Part shown: positions 42,866-55,658 of the stretch, in pieces
How positions within the stretch are numbered: position 1 is the first letter of the stretch
Layout of the letters: every line of letters starts with the position of its first letter
Source of the DNA: Daphnia carinata
Taxonomy: Eukaryota; Arthropoda; Branchiopoda; Diplostraca; Daphniidae
Assembly: GCF_022539665.2 (NCBI RefSeq)
Contig: NC_081336.1
Location: 2,170,001 to 2,234,000, forward strand
Length of the DNA stretch: 64,000 nt
Direction: 5' to 3'
Program-made: the position numbers and the translations under genes
Notes under the pieces: model-generated
The model's database searches: none
The model's input: only the letters and a program-made list of their open reading frames with translations
What the model was told of the DNA's origin: nothing

Positions 42866-44012
42866 TCAGGGTAGGCCGAATCTTTTCATAAGTTTATCCT
42901 GTTCCGTGAGATCTTTTCTAACTTTTGTCCTCATATAAAAGATGGGGCAATCTCGGCTAAATGTGACAAATTATTAGTATGAAGTATGTAACATGATTAT
43001 GATATCACTCAAACTATTTACTTGGAACAAAGAATCTCTTCGTTGAGATTTCCTCGGCACCGTTTAAATTCTGTCCATAAACGATTAAACTTCTCTTCGA
43101 GAGCATAAGTTGGCCAATTTCCCTCTGGTAGAACTCCGATTCTTTCGGCTTGCAAAATCTGTTTAATTGGAACAGTAATTTTAACAAACATCGCCGAGTT
43201 AGGCAGAAATTAGACTTACTTGCATACAGCACTATCGTCTGGAAGGACGGTTTTGCATCCAACATAGTTGGCTTTGCGTGTGGTAAAGCTAGCCAATCCA
43301 CCAATTGTTGAAGTAACAACTGAAGGCCCGGGTATGGTAACCATCTACAGTACGGAATACAAACGGTTCAATTATGTCAAGCAAATAAATGCGATGAGTC
43401 CGTGTTTACGTAGCAACAACGAGTCCGCTTTAGATCCAAGTATGGGTTCAAAAATCCAAACAAGGGGTTTTGAAAGCTGATTTTCCAAATAGTATTGGGC
43501 ATCAATAGGTACGCTGTGTTCCAGGACAAAAATCGGGTCTTCCGCCTAAAGAAGACGTATGAAAACTTAATAGTTTATGAGAAATTTGAAATCCAAAGAC
43601 GAACCTTGAGGTAGGCTGGTGTATTTTTAGCAGCTGTGATAACGATATACGGAACTCGATCCCCTAATTTTGGGGTTGTACCAGCATCTCGCTTACGCAT
43701 CTTGTGAGCTAGTTCCACACGTGCCTGTTTGCTGGCGTAGTCTTTATCTATTTTAGTCAGTTCCTTTTTTATAAAAGAAGGCAAACGGATGAAATCACAG
43801 TATTCCAAAACATAGTTACGCTCTACCTTGGTAATCACCAGAAGTGAGATATCGATTTTGTTGCACAGCAAGTCGGAAATTGTTTGTTTGGCGTATTCTA
43901 AGGCTCCATCCGGGTCTCTAAGAGAAAATATCAAACCCTCAAACTTCGAATACTGAAATTGATGACTTTTTGTTTACCGCTCCATCAAAATTTTCTGCAG
44001 ACAGCTATTGAT
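42866..44012 (-). pseudogene. POLD1-like: DNA polymerase delta catalytic subunit, C-terminal fragment, broken
   Basis: Reading from 44012 downwards: [130 protein letters not shown], then [16 protein letters not shown] with a stop at 42866. These are the C-terminal landmarks of Pol delta. Introns are retained, so it is a DNA-level copy and not a retrocopy. Breaks: a frame change near 43335 (after HTRAFS) and one near 43095 (between REIGQL and ALEEKF). The first Cys of the CxxC in the zinc module reads Tyr. The catalytic palm is absent. Its 5' end stops against arm 2 of the palindrome. Confidence 0.88.
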
Positions 44013-44026
44013 AAGAACTTTCAAAA

Positions 44027-47000
44027 GCAACTTCAAAAAGGCACAATAGCCCTTTCAAAAGTTGCCGTCAACCCAGGCAGGGGGAGACACTGCCTTGTTG
44101 ACCCACCGGGGAGATTACCCGGTGATTGGCAAAGAGAAGCCGGAAGAAGAGCCGAAGATATGGAACATTTTTACTGGAGCGATTAACCTTTAGTTCGGAT
44201 TTGTGGGTAGCCCCGTCGCCCTCCGTGAACACATCATCGAACTAAGCGGACCCCCACGTCCCCTTTCCGGCCAGAGCCCTCCAAAAAATACCATACTCTC
44301 CAAAAATACCATACCACCTATGAGCAGGAATTCAAATATTTCAGTGTTCGCGCTACCTATGAACTAGGAAATCAAACATTTTAGAATTTGCGCCACCTAT
44401 GAACCAGGAAATTAACCATTTTAGGCTTCGCGCCACCTATGAACACGAAATCAAACATTTTAGAGTTCGCACCACCTATGAAAAGATAAGAAATATTTAG
44501 AAAAATAGGTCTTCTACGCCAACTACGAATTTAAACACTAGTTTGACAGCATCTATGAATAGGAAATTGAAACATTCATTTACGCCACAAATGAAGGGGA
44601 GTGAAACGCTATTTACGCCACAAATGAAGGGGAGTGAAACGCTATTTACGCCACAAATGAAGGGGAAGTGAAACACTGTTTACGCCACCTATGAACGGCG
44701 AAGTGAAACATTCTCGACGCCACCTATGAACGGCGAAGTGAAATATTCTCAACGCCACCTATGAACGGCAAAGTGAAACATTCTCGACGCCACCTATGAA
44801 CAGGGAAGTGAAACATTTTTCACCCCACCTATGAACGGGGAAGTGAAACATTTTTCATGCCACCTATAAACGGCAACCCAATACACTTTAGAATTGCAGT
44901 ACGCTTAAACGTTGCCAGCTTTTCAAAATGGATTTCCCACTAAACACCATGCCTTTTGTACAATATTAGCCAAATCATTTTGAAAAATAAAAAAAATATG
45001 CATTTACCTAGTTGACGAACGGTTCTATCTTGCCTAACTCCTGGTTCCTCCTAGTATCTTCACATCTACATTGTTCAGACACAGTATATCCCTTTAATGA
45101 ACTAAAAGAAAAAAAAAACATAATTAACAGAATCACGTTTTCAGAAAACATGTTGAAGAAACCCACTTACCTTGTTGACAGAAATGACACCAGAATAGGA
45201 CTTTAAAATATTCAGTTCGGAACCTCAAACTAAAAAGCATTAATCGATGTTTGTTGGCCATAATTACCATTTAACAATTTCACCCCTCCTGGCCGTTCTA
45301 TTTAAAAAATATTAGCTTGTTATTGAGAATGACATCTTGGCAATTGCACATACATTTTTCCGTAAGGGAACAATATAATTTTGTCAACAAATCTGAAAAC
45401 AATAAGTTTTTTTTTTCGTTTCACAAGACATACCTGTTGCAAATATGTTCCGTTTTGTTTCTGCAATGCAATTAACGTCAAAATTCCATTGTTACAAGGA
45501 CTGCTGGTACTCAAAGTCCTAAAAGAAATGCTTTTTGGCATTAACGTAAAGATCGAAAAATTTGCATTTACCTTGTTGACGAACGTTTCTATCTTGCCTA
45601 AGTCCTGGTTCCTCGTATTATCGTAACATTTATCTTCTCCAGACAATGTTTCTTTACCACACTAAAAAAAAATAAAAAAACATAATAAACAGACACTGAT
45701 ACTTGTCAAAGTCTGAGTGTTAGACAGTCTAGTAGTAAATGGCGAGTGTTAGTGAAAACCATTTCCAATACTCTAGATATCCTTTACTAAGGTGAAAGTA
45801 TTAACAAACATGGCGTATGTGTGTTTATGTGTTATGTTTAATCCTCGGGATTTCCCTAAGCTTTTCAAAATGAAATTCCCACTAAACACCATGCCTTTTG
45901 TAAAATATTAGCCAAATCATTTAGAAAAATTAAAAAAAAATATGCATTTACCTTGTTGACGAACGTTTCTATCTTGCCTAAGTCCTGTTTCCTCCTGTTG
46001 TCACATTTATCTTCTCTAGACAATGTTTCTTTATCACACTAAAAAAATATAAAAACACAATAAACAGAATCATATTTTAGGAAAACATGTTAAAAAAACG
46101 TATTTACCACATTGATAACAGAATGGGGCTTAACATCAGCAGTTGGGAACCACAACGTAGAAAGTATAAATCAATATTTGTTGGCCATCATTACCATATA
46201 AAAACAATTTCATTCCCTCCTAACCTTTCTATTTTAAATAACATTAGCCTGTTACTGATGACAATGAATGGCATCTTGGCAATTACCTTAGCCCTCTCTC
46301 TCTTTCCTTCATATCAATCAATGTCAAGAAATTGTACCTATTGCAGCAATTACAAATCCATTAGGAGTAAAAATTTCATAAACCATAGATCATAATTATA
46401 AATGCAAATATTTTCACATCAGCTTGGCAAAATAATGGTGAGTTTGCAATAATTGCTTTGAAGTTTAGAAAGAGTGCTTTTGTCTTACACTTTCTTCAAC
46501 ACATTCTGGATTACTGCCTCATCTGCATTCTGCCCCTTGGCTTTAAAATAATAAAACCATATTGTAAGAAATGGACAGCACACAATCTATGAAACATGAA
46601 AACAGAAAGAACATGAATTATACATTTAATAAGAAAAAAAACTAACATACTTATTACTATGTATAGCTACAGTATAATACTCTTGTACCAATGTGGCGAC
46701 TAATACTTAAAGCTGGGATATGTATCACAAATACAGCATTAATCTAGTAAAATGAAAATTATATCATTGTTGTATTATTATTAATATACCTATTCTTGTA
46801 ACCATAAAATAATTATTCCTGAGCTTAACTTGGTGAATTTTCCCTCTTTTACAGGGGTTATCTACTACGTTTTTCAAAAGAGAAAGTAGTATAACATTAG
46901 TGATGCCTATTTAGTTGATCCTGTTGATTTCGTTAGTAGCTTTGGATACGGCAGACATTACATCTCAGTATGTGATAAGACAAAAACCTGAAGAAAACCA

Positions 47001-47600
47001 AACCTTTAAGTCAAATCTGTCTTAATGCTTCAAATGTGTAGCTATAGTAGTAAAATTAACAGTGTAGATTATGCAAGACAAAATTGTATCAAATACCCTT
47101 TCCCAGCAAACAATTCTTCAACACGTGCAACACAACATTTTTTCCCTAAGGGTTATCATCCTTTTTTTGGTATAATACCTACAACAACAATTTGATGTGA
47201 CCTTGTTCAAGAGACGGGAATGGGATAGGAAATCCATGATTGAATATATCATCAAAATGGCGATTTGAGCAGTACAGCCAGTCGGAAGTAACATTCCACG
47301 TTAACGCACGGCCAAACCAGCGATTCTAATTCAGAAGAATGAGATCCATAAGAACGTTGTCAATTGGAAGCCTAGATGCCCTATCAGCATGGTGTACGTA
47401 CAAGGAATAGTGTTCTTTTTCATTTCAAAAATGGAAAACCGTTGTCGAATTGCCTAGTTGCTCACAAGCTCCGATGGTGGCGTTTGCTATATCGAACCTA
47501 AATTAGGCCACACCTTCTCGTCTGAAAACAGGCTTTACTCGGGGTGCGCCCTTAAAAGGAGAGCTGTCTCACCTTGCTTGTGCACCATGCTTTTACTGCT
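44027..47600 (-). repeat. Palindrome arm 2 (long inverted repeat)
   Basis: Inverted copy of 30950-37604 lacking about 3.1 kb. At the deletion junction (44281-44315) the phrase ccaaaaa(a)taccatac occurs twice, suggesting microhomology-mediated deletion. The innermost 44027-44280 portion matches 37345-37604 with several substitutions, so it is visibly more diverged than the outer part. Outer limit about 47600. Confidence 0.93.
44311..44875 (-). repeat. Tandem array with core CGCCACCTATGAA (arm 2 copy)
   Basis: Reverse complement of the array in arm 1 with the same order of unit variants, including the two identical middle units with cgccacaaatgaagggg. The shared unit order shows that the arms were duplicated after the array formed. 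Confidence 0.85.
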
Positions 47601-49184
47601 GTTTATTCAACAACCGTTTAACAAATGAAAAAATTAATGTTTCATTCGGAATCAGCGTAAACTTTTGATCATTTAAGGCTAGATTTAATTGAATTCCAAG
47701 AGGTATCAAAATTATAAATTTTTGAAAACAAAATTAGGGGATTCCGCCTGGAAATTTCCGGGCAAATTCCACTATTTTTTATATTTTCGTATTTCAAGCG
47801 GAATTTAGCAAACTATGCATGATTTAGGTTCAGAATTTAACGAGGATGATGGTAATCAGTTTTATTTCCATCTGGGATTCATATTTTGTGAGTTATTGCG
47901 AAAAATGCGGTTGTGTTTTAAACCTTTTTCAATTCAATTGTTTCGTTAAAATATCCCTAAATGCAGCAAAAATTTGCATGATTTTGATTCCAAAGTTAAT
48001 GAGGTTGATGGAAATCAGTTTTATTTTTACTGGGATTGATATTTCCTTCGACCGACCAAGAAAGTCAAAAGCCTTCGGGTACTATCAAATCTATTGTGAG
48101 TAAAGCTTAAAATACCACATGGAAGTAGAAGCTTACTATGTTGTCAAAAATTAGCAGACCATAGAAGGTTTTCTCTAATTCCAGGCGAAATTTTAAAATA
48201 CGGAGAGAGAAAAAATAATGTTTTATTGTTTGGAAAGCTCTATTTTAAAGGAGACTATCTCTCTTATGAGAATGTTTGTGAAAGCGCTGAAAAATTCTTG
48301 TTGACGTTGAGATAGAAATACGTTTCGCTGGCGATTTTACGGACCAGTTGAATGGACTCTAACCACAAAAAAAGTCTGTTGCTTTCAGAAGGAGATTAAT
48401 AATACAGGGAAAATGAATTTTAGAACTAAGCAATATGGGTAGCAAATGATCGCAAGGATGTGGCCCAATAATTCGAGTTTGCAAAGTCACGGGAAACAAT
48501 GCCGTCCATTGAACGCAGTTTCTCCAGAGCCGGAAAACTTAGCCTAAGGTTGTTTCAATTTCATTTTCCCCGAATCTTGGCATTTTTGATCTGATGAATG
48601 TGTAACACTGGCCATTATGCATGGTTTATTATTTAGAGTACGTAGAACATCGGTCCAGCTGATTGCGTGCCAAATCCTTTGGGCAAACGTTTCTTTTGTG
48701 GCACAAGACATATGTGTGTGTCACTTTAAACATGACACGATTTTTTCTATGGCAAATCATTCACTTCCACGAAATCGTTTAACTACAACCTTTTTTGAGC
48801 ACATAAGCTTTACAGCAAAAGTCACGAGTAGCTTCCTACATTCCCAATATAATGATGCAAATAATAATAGCAATAATCACGCAAGTCTGCCATTGTAATG
48901 CACGAGGTTTTTTTTTTCGTACTGATGCCGAAAAATTCGGTTAGACAATTTCCGCATGGGAATATGGAGCTTCGTCTAATACGTTGTAATAACTAGCTCA
49001 CGCCTGTGGCCGTTACCGAGCAACAGCTTTGACCCCAAAAAGAAACAAAAGAAAAATACGAACGAAAAAAAAAAAATAAGAATTCATGACCGAAAAAGCT
49101 TTAAAAATGTGTGTTGGCTGCAGGTATATAAAGCGTTCGTGCTGTTCAGTTAGATATCCGCAGTCTTACTTTGCCTCATCCAAC
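47601..49184. other. Region between palindrome and cuticle gene 2
   Basis: Two diverged copies of the repeat with gcatgattt and gatggtaatcagttttattt at about 47790-47880 and 47960-48040. The promoter of cuticle gene 2 (TATATAAAG at 49125-49133) lies at the right end. No other gene is seen. Confidence 0.4.
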
Positions 49185-49733
49185 ATGAAGACTTCTCTTG
49201 TGGTAACACCATCGTTTTTTGAAAAACTATTTCTTTCTTAGTCATCTTTAAGTTTTTCGTGAATTCCTTTGTTTGCCAAAGTTTAGCCATCTGTTCTTTT
49301 TGCGAATAGGTTCTTGTCTTGAGTGCCGTTGTGGCCGCTGTTATTGCCGATGGTGAATACGCGCCTCCAGCGTACGAGAAGAAATACGACGGTTATTTCC
49401 AATATGCCAATGTTCCCGGTAAAGACGAGTACGAGTTCGGATACAACCGCGGAAATTCCCAGCACAACCGTAACCACTACGAGCAGTCCAAGGATCACCG
49501 TTTCCGCACCAAGGTTTGTTCATTTAGGATACATCGTTTTGTGCCGACATTATTGACAGAAAAATTGGGATTGTCTGGAACAGGTCAAGTGGAATGATGC
49601 CTACAGTGGCAACGGAGAACATTACTGGGAATACAACCATGGTGATGCCGGTTATGCTGCTCCCGCCTACGCACCCGCTGCCGCCTACTCCGACAATGTT
49701 CCCGTCTACCAGCCCGCTCCAGCCCAACTTTAA
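49185..49733 (+). CDS. Secreted cuticle-like structural protein 2
   Basis: Exons join(49185..49202, 49310..49513, 49584..49733), 123 aa. Signal peptide MKTSLVVLVLSAVVAAVIA, core DEYEFGYNRGNSQHNRNHY and RFRTKVKW, and an Ala/Pro/Tyr-rich tail shorter than in paralogue 1 (PAYAPAAAYS). Exon 1, intron 1 and exon 2 are almost identical to those of 26106-26435, intron included, while exon 3 and the second intron have diverged strongly. That pattern indicates gene conversion or a young partial duplication of the 5' half. Confidence 0.85.
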
Positions 49734-50785
49734 ACGCATCAAATCCCCATGAAAGCCTATTGTTGAAAAGCCCATTTCTTTGAGAGAAAAATATTGTTAT
49801 TAATAAATTTTGTTGTTATTCATTAACATTTCGTTCGGAATACTCATTTCATACGTTGAGATCCTCCCGAACAAGGATCCCAACAAATTGGTGCAATTGG
49901 ATTTTGTTACTCCGCTTTATTTCTATTTTAATCTTACTTTTAATTAACAAAAACCAGATGATGAAGATTGTTATAGCCTAAATGAAAACAAATGAAACCT
50001 CTATGAAGTTGCAACGTTAATCAACTGTTTGGGACTCATCGATAACGGCAGAATAACCGTAATGACATATCGCCTCAAAGATGAGCTAAATTGTGGCAAC
50101 CTGATGAGCTGCAACTAAAAAGCAATCTCAATTATGTCACATACATATCCCAAAGCCAAAACGATATAGACATGCTCATTAAGATCAGAGCCTAAGGGGG
50201 CTCTTTCACCTCATCAGTATTCACGTTTTTCACGTTTTGCTGGAAACGTTATTTCGCGCTGACGTACAATTAAATCGTAACGCATAGCTTATAAATAACT
50301 TTGTTTCGCAAATCTTTCTCATTTACTATGCCTCTTACGTTGCTTGTCTAATAATACAAATTTCTGATTATTTCACCTTTAAAAACCGCGTTCGACATTT
50401 CTGCCATAAATGGGCCTTGATTTTTCGTGAGGGGATTCAACATAATAAATCCAAATGGCTGGATGTTTTGCCAATGCAAAATCAGTACGTTGCGAATTAT
50501 TTAGGAAATGTTCGCCATTTTCTTCCTTGTGGTACAATACAGTCTATTGAACTTGCGGTGGACTGTCAGCAGCGTACAATGCCATAACCAGCCCACAGTG
50601 TTGCTCTCACTAGCGTGAAGAGGTTTGGCCCCGAAACAAAAAAAAAGCCCCAGCTACATTGATGACCGAATAATATGTGTTGGCTCCACTTATTTAAAGC
50701 CGTTACAAGTAATAGTATTTCGGCGTATATAAGCCAGCGGTGTTCAGCTGAAAATTCGCAGTCTGACTTCGAATCATCTACTAAC
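49734..50785. other. Intergenic region
   Basis: 3' UTR of cuticle gene 2 and promoter of cuticle gene 3 with TATATAAG at 50726-50733 and a TCAGCTG initiator-like site at 50754. Nothing else is recognised. Confidence 0.4.
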
Positions 50786-51361
50786 ATGAAGACTTCTCTC
50801 GCGGTGAGCAACATCGACTATTTTAGTGTCTTTAAAGTTTATGAAGATTATTCTAATATGCTTTAGTTTTACCTCTGTTTTCTTAAATGTTCTTTTGCGA
50901 TTGAATAGATCCTTATTTTGAGTGCCGTTGTGGCCGCTGTTATTGCCGATGGTGAATATGCGCCTCCAGCGCTGGAGAAGAAATACGAAGGCTATTTCCA
51001 GTACGCCAATGTTCCAGCTAAAGATGAGTACGAATTTGGACACAACCGTGGCAATCCTTCCCACAACCGCAATCAATACGAACAGTCCAAGGATCACCGT
51101 TTCCGCACCAAGGTAATAATTATTTAATTCATTTCGAATTGTTGGGATGTGCTAAAGACGATGGATGTTGAACAGGTCAAGTGGTCTGATGCCTACGGTG
51201 GCTACGGTGAGCACAACTGGGAATACAATCACGCCGATTCCGCATACAAAGGCAACGGTTACCCAGCTCCAGCCTATCCAGCTCCCGCTCAGGATTATTC
51301 CGCTCCCGGTTATTCCGCTCCATACCCGACTTACGAAGAAGCTCCCGCAGCTAAAGTGTAA
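50786..51361 (+). CDS. Secreted cuticle-like structural protein 3
   Basis: Exons join(50786..50803, 50909..51112, 51176..51361), 135 aa. Signal peptide MKTSLAILILSAVVAAVIA. Core DEYEFGHNRGN, YEQSKDHRFRTKVKW, GEHNWEYNH, and a tail with repeated PAPAYPAPA and YSAPGYSAP units. Exon sizes match the other two copies except for the tail. Its introns are unrelated in sequence to those of copies 1 and 2, so it is the oldest of the three. Confidence 0.85.
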
Positions 51362-51913
51362 ACTCCACTGCTTGTCAATCTTTTTATGCTGGCAAAAAAA
51401 GGACGCGTTATTGTAATACATGTTATTAATTATGATATTCAAAAACATTTGGTTATGCCACTTTCATTTCAATCGCCATGCGACAGTCCAGACAAAGCGA
51501 AATGAACCTTTGTTTTTATTGTTACAGAACACAATCACGTTATACGTTTATCTGCGTATATGAGTCAAACGGCTGGCTGACCGTATCAGCCCCTGTTTTT
51601 TATTATTATAACGAGGCCATCGTCCAAACTGTCTTATTTGTGTATGGCCCACATAATCGGTAGTCACCGTTTGGCTGTAAGTCTTGTTTTTAATAGCCAG
51701 GATCTCAACCTGTTTACTTTGATAACACACACACACTGAAACCGCGTGTTGTTTGAACAATGATAGGTTCACCAAGGTTTATTGCGTGTTGATTCAAGTG
51801 ACGTTAGTAGACGCTTTTCACGTATTCAAAAAGCATCACAACGAACTGATAATATCAAAAAAGATCTTTGACAACTTGTCGATTCGTACCAAATAAATCA
51901 CAGACATTTTTAT
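51362..51913. other. Convergent 3' flanks
   Basis: 3' UTRs of cuticle gene 3 (plus) and protease 7 (minus; an AATAAA-like signal overlaps its stop). No gene is seen. Confidence 0.4.
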
Positions 51914-53225
<1,312 letters not shown>

Positions 53226-53992
53226 CTCTGTTGATTGGTCCAAGATTTTCGACACATGAACCGATAGAAATTGCTTACAGCTCTTTTATATCGTTAATGT
53301 ATGACGTCAAAGGTCTCACGGAACAAACGTCGATAACGGTTTGTGGTTATTGTTTTATTTTTAGGATTTCCAATCACCTTTGAAAGCCAAATTAAGTGCC
53401 ATTTCACGTGCGACATAACGCGTTGAAAGCGAACAGCAGGTCAGTTCCACAATGATTTCCCAATCAAAAAAACATTTAAGGCTATTTCGTTACATAAAAA
53501 ACGAGTATCCCTGCGAGCAGTGATGTTTATTCGAGATTACATTGGAACGGCTTCTTGTCAACAGGATACTGGGTTCGACAAGTCCACGTCTTTCACAGAC
53601 ACTCGAACTATCAGTTTGTTTTTCTGCTGCGATACAGAGCTAGATTGGATTACAACAACACAAAAATTGCGTCTTCTTATTCTATTCTAATAGGCAATTC
53701 AATATCTTTCTAGTGCGCGTACAGCGTGACTAGAAATGAATCTCCATTTCCTTATGCGATTAGATTTTCACTAAAGGCAAAAGTTTAAAGAAAAAAGGCC
53801 ACCTTTCCTTTTTTTTCTTCTTCAAAGAATAGGAGAGCGTTTATTCAATTAAACAAACTAAATAGAGCGACAAAATCGATATGAGTCTCGGGAATTATAG
53901 TCAATGACAAGACTCTGCGGCATGGAAACTCGATCCGATTGCCCTTAGAATGCACAAAAGAGCTTCCGAGAGTTCCAGCCAACTGAGAGCTT
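53226..53992. other. Intergenic region
   Basis: Promoter of protease 7 and distal 3' flank of the first glutathione peroxidase. No gene or repeat is recognised. Confidence 0.4.
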
Positions 53993-54050
53993 AGCCTCCC
54001 CCCTTAGACCGCCGTCATGTTTCAGACGGTTGAGATCTAGAGGATCATGT
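53993..54050 (-). promoter_or_regulatory. SECIS element of glutathione peroxidase A
   Basis: On the minus strand: ATGAT at the 5' base, a lower stem cctctagatc pairing with ggtctaaggg, an upper stem ccgtc/gacgg, an apical loop tgaaacat with the required unpaired A residues, and GA on the 3' side (ggggga). It lies 113 bases or more after the stop codon. This is the kink-turn quartet plus apical AA layout of a eukaryotic SECIS. Confidence 0.8.
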
Positions 54051-54162
54051 GTCAAACTCAACATATAAAACCCAGCGAAGCTCACATCATTAAAAAAAAA
54101 AGAGACAAACGAGTATGGAAAAAGTTATTAATCCGATTTGTAAAAAATGTTAAATGTTTTTT

Positions 54163-55111
54163 TTAGAGATTAACAAGCGCATTAATGTCAGTGCGCATGT
54201 CTGCTACACGAACCATGGCGTCGTAGCGCATCACGGGTATTCCTTTGCGATCGACCAGGAATTTCTCAAAGTTCCAGCGGATATCGCTGTTACGAATTGG
54301 GGTGTAATACAATTTCGTCGATTCCTCGAAATACTCTCGAGTGGGCGGACAGCAGCTCTGATAGAATATCAACTTACATGCACGGACATTGCCTTAAAAC
54401 TAACTTAGGTTGCTAAGTTACCTTTAGGTAGGCAAATAATGGATGTTGATTAGCACCGTTGACGTCGGTCTTTTGGAACAGCGTCATCTTGGGCTGGAAA
54501 TTATCGCCTGGACGAACGTAACGGATTCCGTTCAAGATTTCTAAATCTGATCCCCCTGGTTCTTGCTGCAACAATCACAACATGATTAACAAACAACGTG
54601 TTACGTATCATTTCATTTTTCTAGACGCTCACCTTGCCAAATTGATTACAAGGGAAAGCTAAGATGGCCAACTCTCTGAATAATTCCTCTTGCAGTGCAT
54701 TCAATTCGTGGTACTGTTCGGTGAACCCTCAGTAAGTAGCCACGTTAACGACCAACAACGCCTTCCCAATCAAATACATTATCAGTAAAAACGTATTTCA
54801 CTAATAGCTTAAAATGGCTCGATACCTTTTGACGATCTCTGTTCCTAAACGTTGATAATCTGATGGTCTTTTCGCTATTCAACGCTCTCTCGGAGAACCG
54901 GAAAATTGTGTCTGTACAATTACACGGTTGACCCAACGACGGTGACATTTCGACAGAATCTTCTTCGGCTAAACTTTGGCCACTCCATAACATGAACATG
55001 AACAGCAGGACGTTCATCTAAAAGAATTTTAAAAAAGCGATTGAAGTAAAACAAAAAATAGAATGGAATCGTAATAAATGTTAATACCTTATGCGCAGCA
55101 GCGGCTACCAT
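54163..55111 (-). CDS. GPx: Secreted selenocysteine glutathione peroxidase A
   Basis: Reduces hydroperoxides using glutathione or another thiol. Exons complement(54163..54357, 54422..54565, 54633..54761, 54826..55017, 55088..55111), 227 aa if the TGA at 54729-54731 is read as selenocysteine. The context VATYUGFTEQY is the GPx active site. The other tetrad members are present: Gln and Asn region [10 protein letters not shown] and Trp in [12 protein letters not shown]. The signal peptide ([18 protein letters not shown]) and an N-terminal extension with Cys make it GPx3-like and secreted. The first exon encodes only MVAAAAHK; the internal Met at 55017 could also start translation. Tandem to the copy at 55659-56649, same orientation, about 550 bp apart. 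Confidence 0.92.
54729..54731 (-). other. Selenocysteine TGA codon (GPx A)
   Basis: In-frame TGA eleven codons into exon 3, between Tyr and Gly of the GPx active-site motif. The frame continues open through three exons to a TAA, and a SECIS hairpin is present in the 3' UTR. Confidence 0.92.
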
Positions 55112-55537
55112 TTTGAGCCGCAGACTGCGAGTCGATTCGCAATGCGACTGAGATTTCGCAGTGGCTTTCAAAAATAGAGGCAAAGACAGGAAGGATCAAT
55201 CGTGTTTTAAAGGGGCGTTTCTATTGCTTCCAAAAAATCTGATTAGACTAATAAGGAAGAGGGCAATATCCTGCCAACAGGCACTCTGCCCTATTGTGGC
55301 AATTTTCTTTTTTTCAAAAAGAAAAAAGAGCTCCTATTATGCTGTTTAAATGTTCTGTATTGAGTCATAGGCGTCGCTGAGGCGGTGAAAACGAAATCAC
55401 TGCGCGGACAAAACAGCTGGCTAGAAACCGGATACGACGGCTCCGAATGCACAAGAGAGCGCGAAAACGAGAGTTGAAGATGGTACGAGTTTATCTCTCG
55501 TTCGTCACATCCTTTTCTAGTCCAACTGGGTTTCAAA
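55112..55537. other. Interval between the two GPx genes
   Basis: Promoter of GPx A and distal 3' UTR of GPx B. An open frame antisense to this interval has no family signature. Confidence 0.4.
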
Positions 55538-55592
55538 CCTCTTCTCCAAATCGCCGCCATGTTTCGAGCGGTTGAGATTTGGAGTGTCATAT
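55538..55592 (-). promoter_or_regulatory. SECIS element of glutathione peroxidase B
   Basis: On the minus strand: ATGA at 55587-55590, a perfect 9-bp stem ctccaaatc/gatttggag, an upper stem ccgc/gcgg, an apical loop with gaaacatg, and GA in the following agaaga. The apical ctcaaccg...gaaacatg..cggcg is shared with the SECIS of GPx A, so the element duplicated with the gene. Confidence 0.85.
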
Positions 55593-55658
55593 AGGTCGCG
55601 CGCGCCAATCTCGTTTCCCAACCGCCTCACCAACAACCAAACAACTAAAATAGGGCAA

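Noticed and set aside
32158-46395. Identical 102-codon and 108-codon open frames in the two palindrome arms as genes
   Set aside because: Their identity follows from the duplicated DNA. The 102-codon frame has no coding signal and the 108-codon frame is partly the exon-like module read through its flank.
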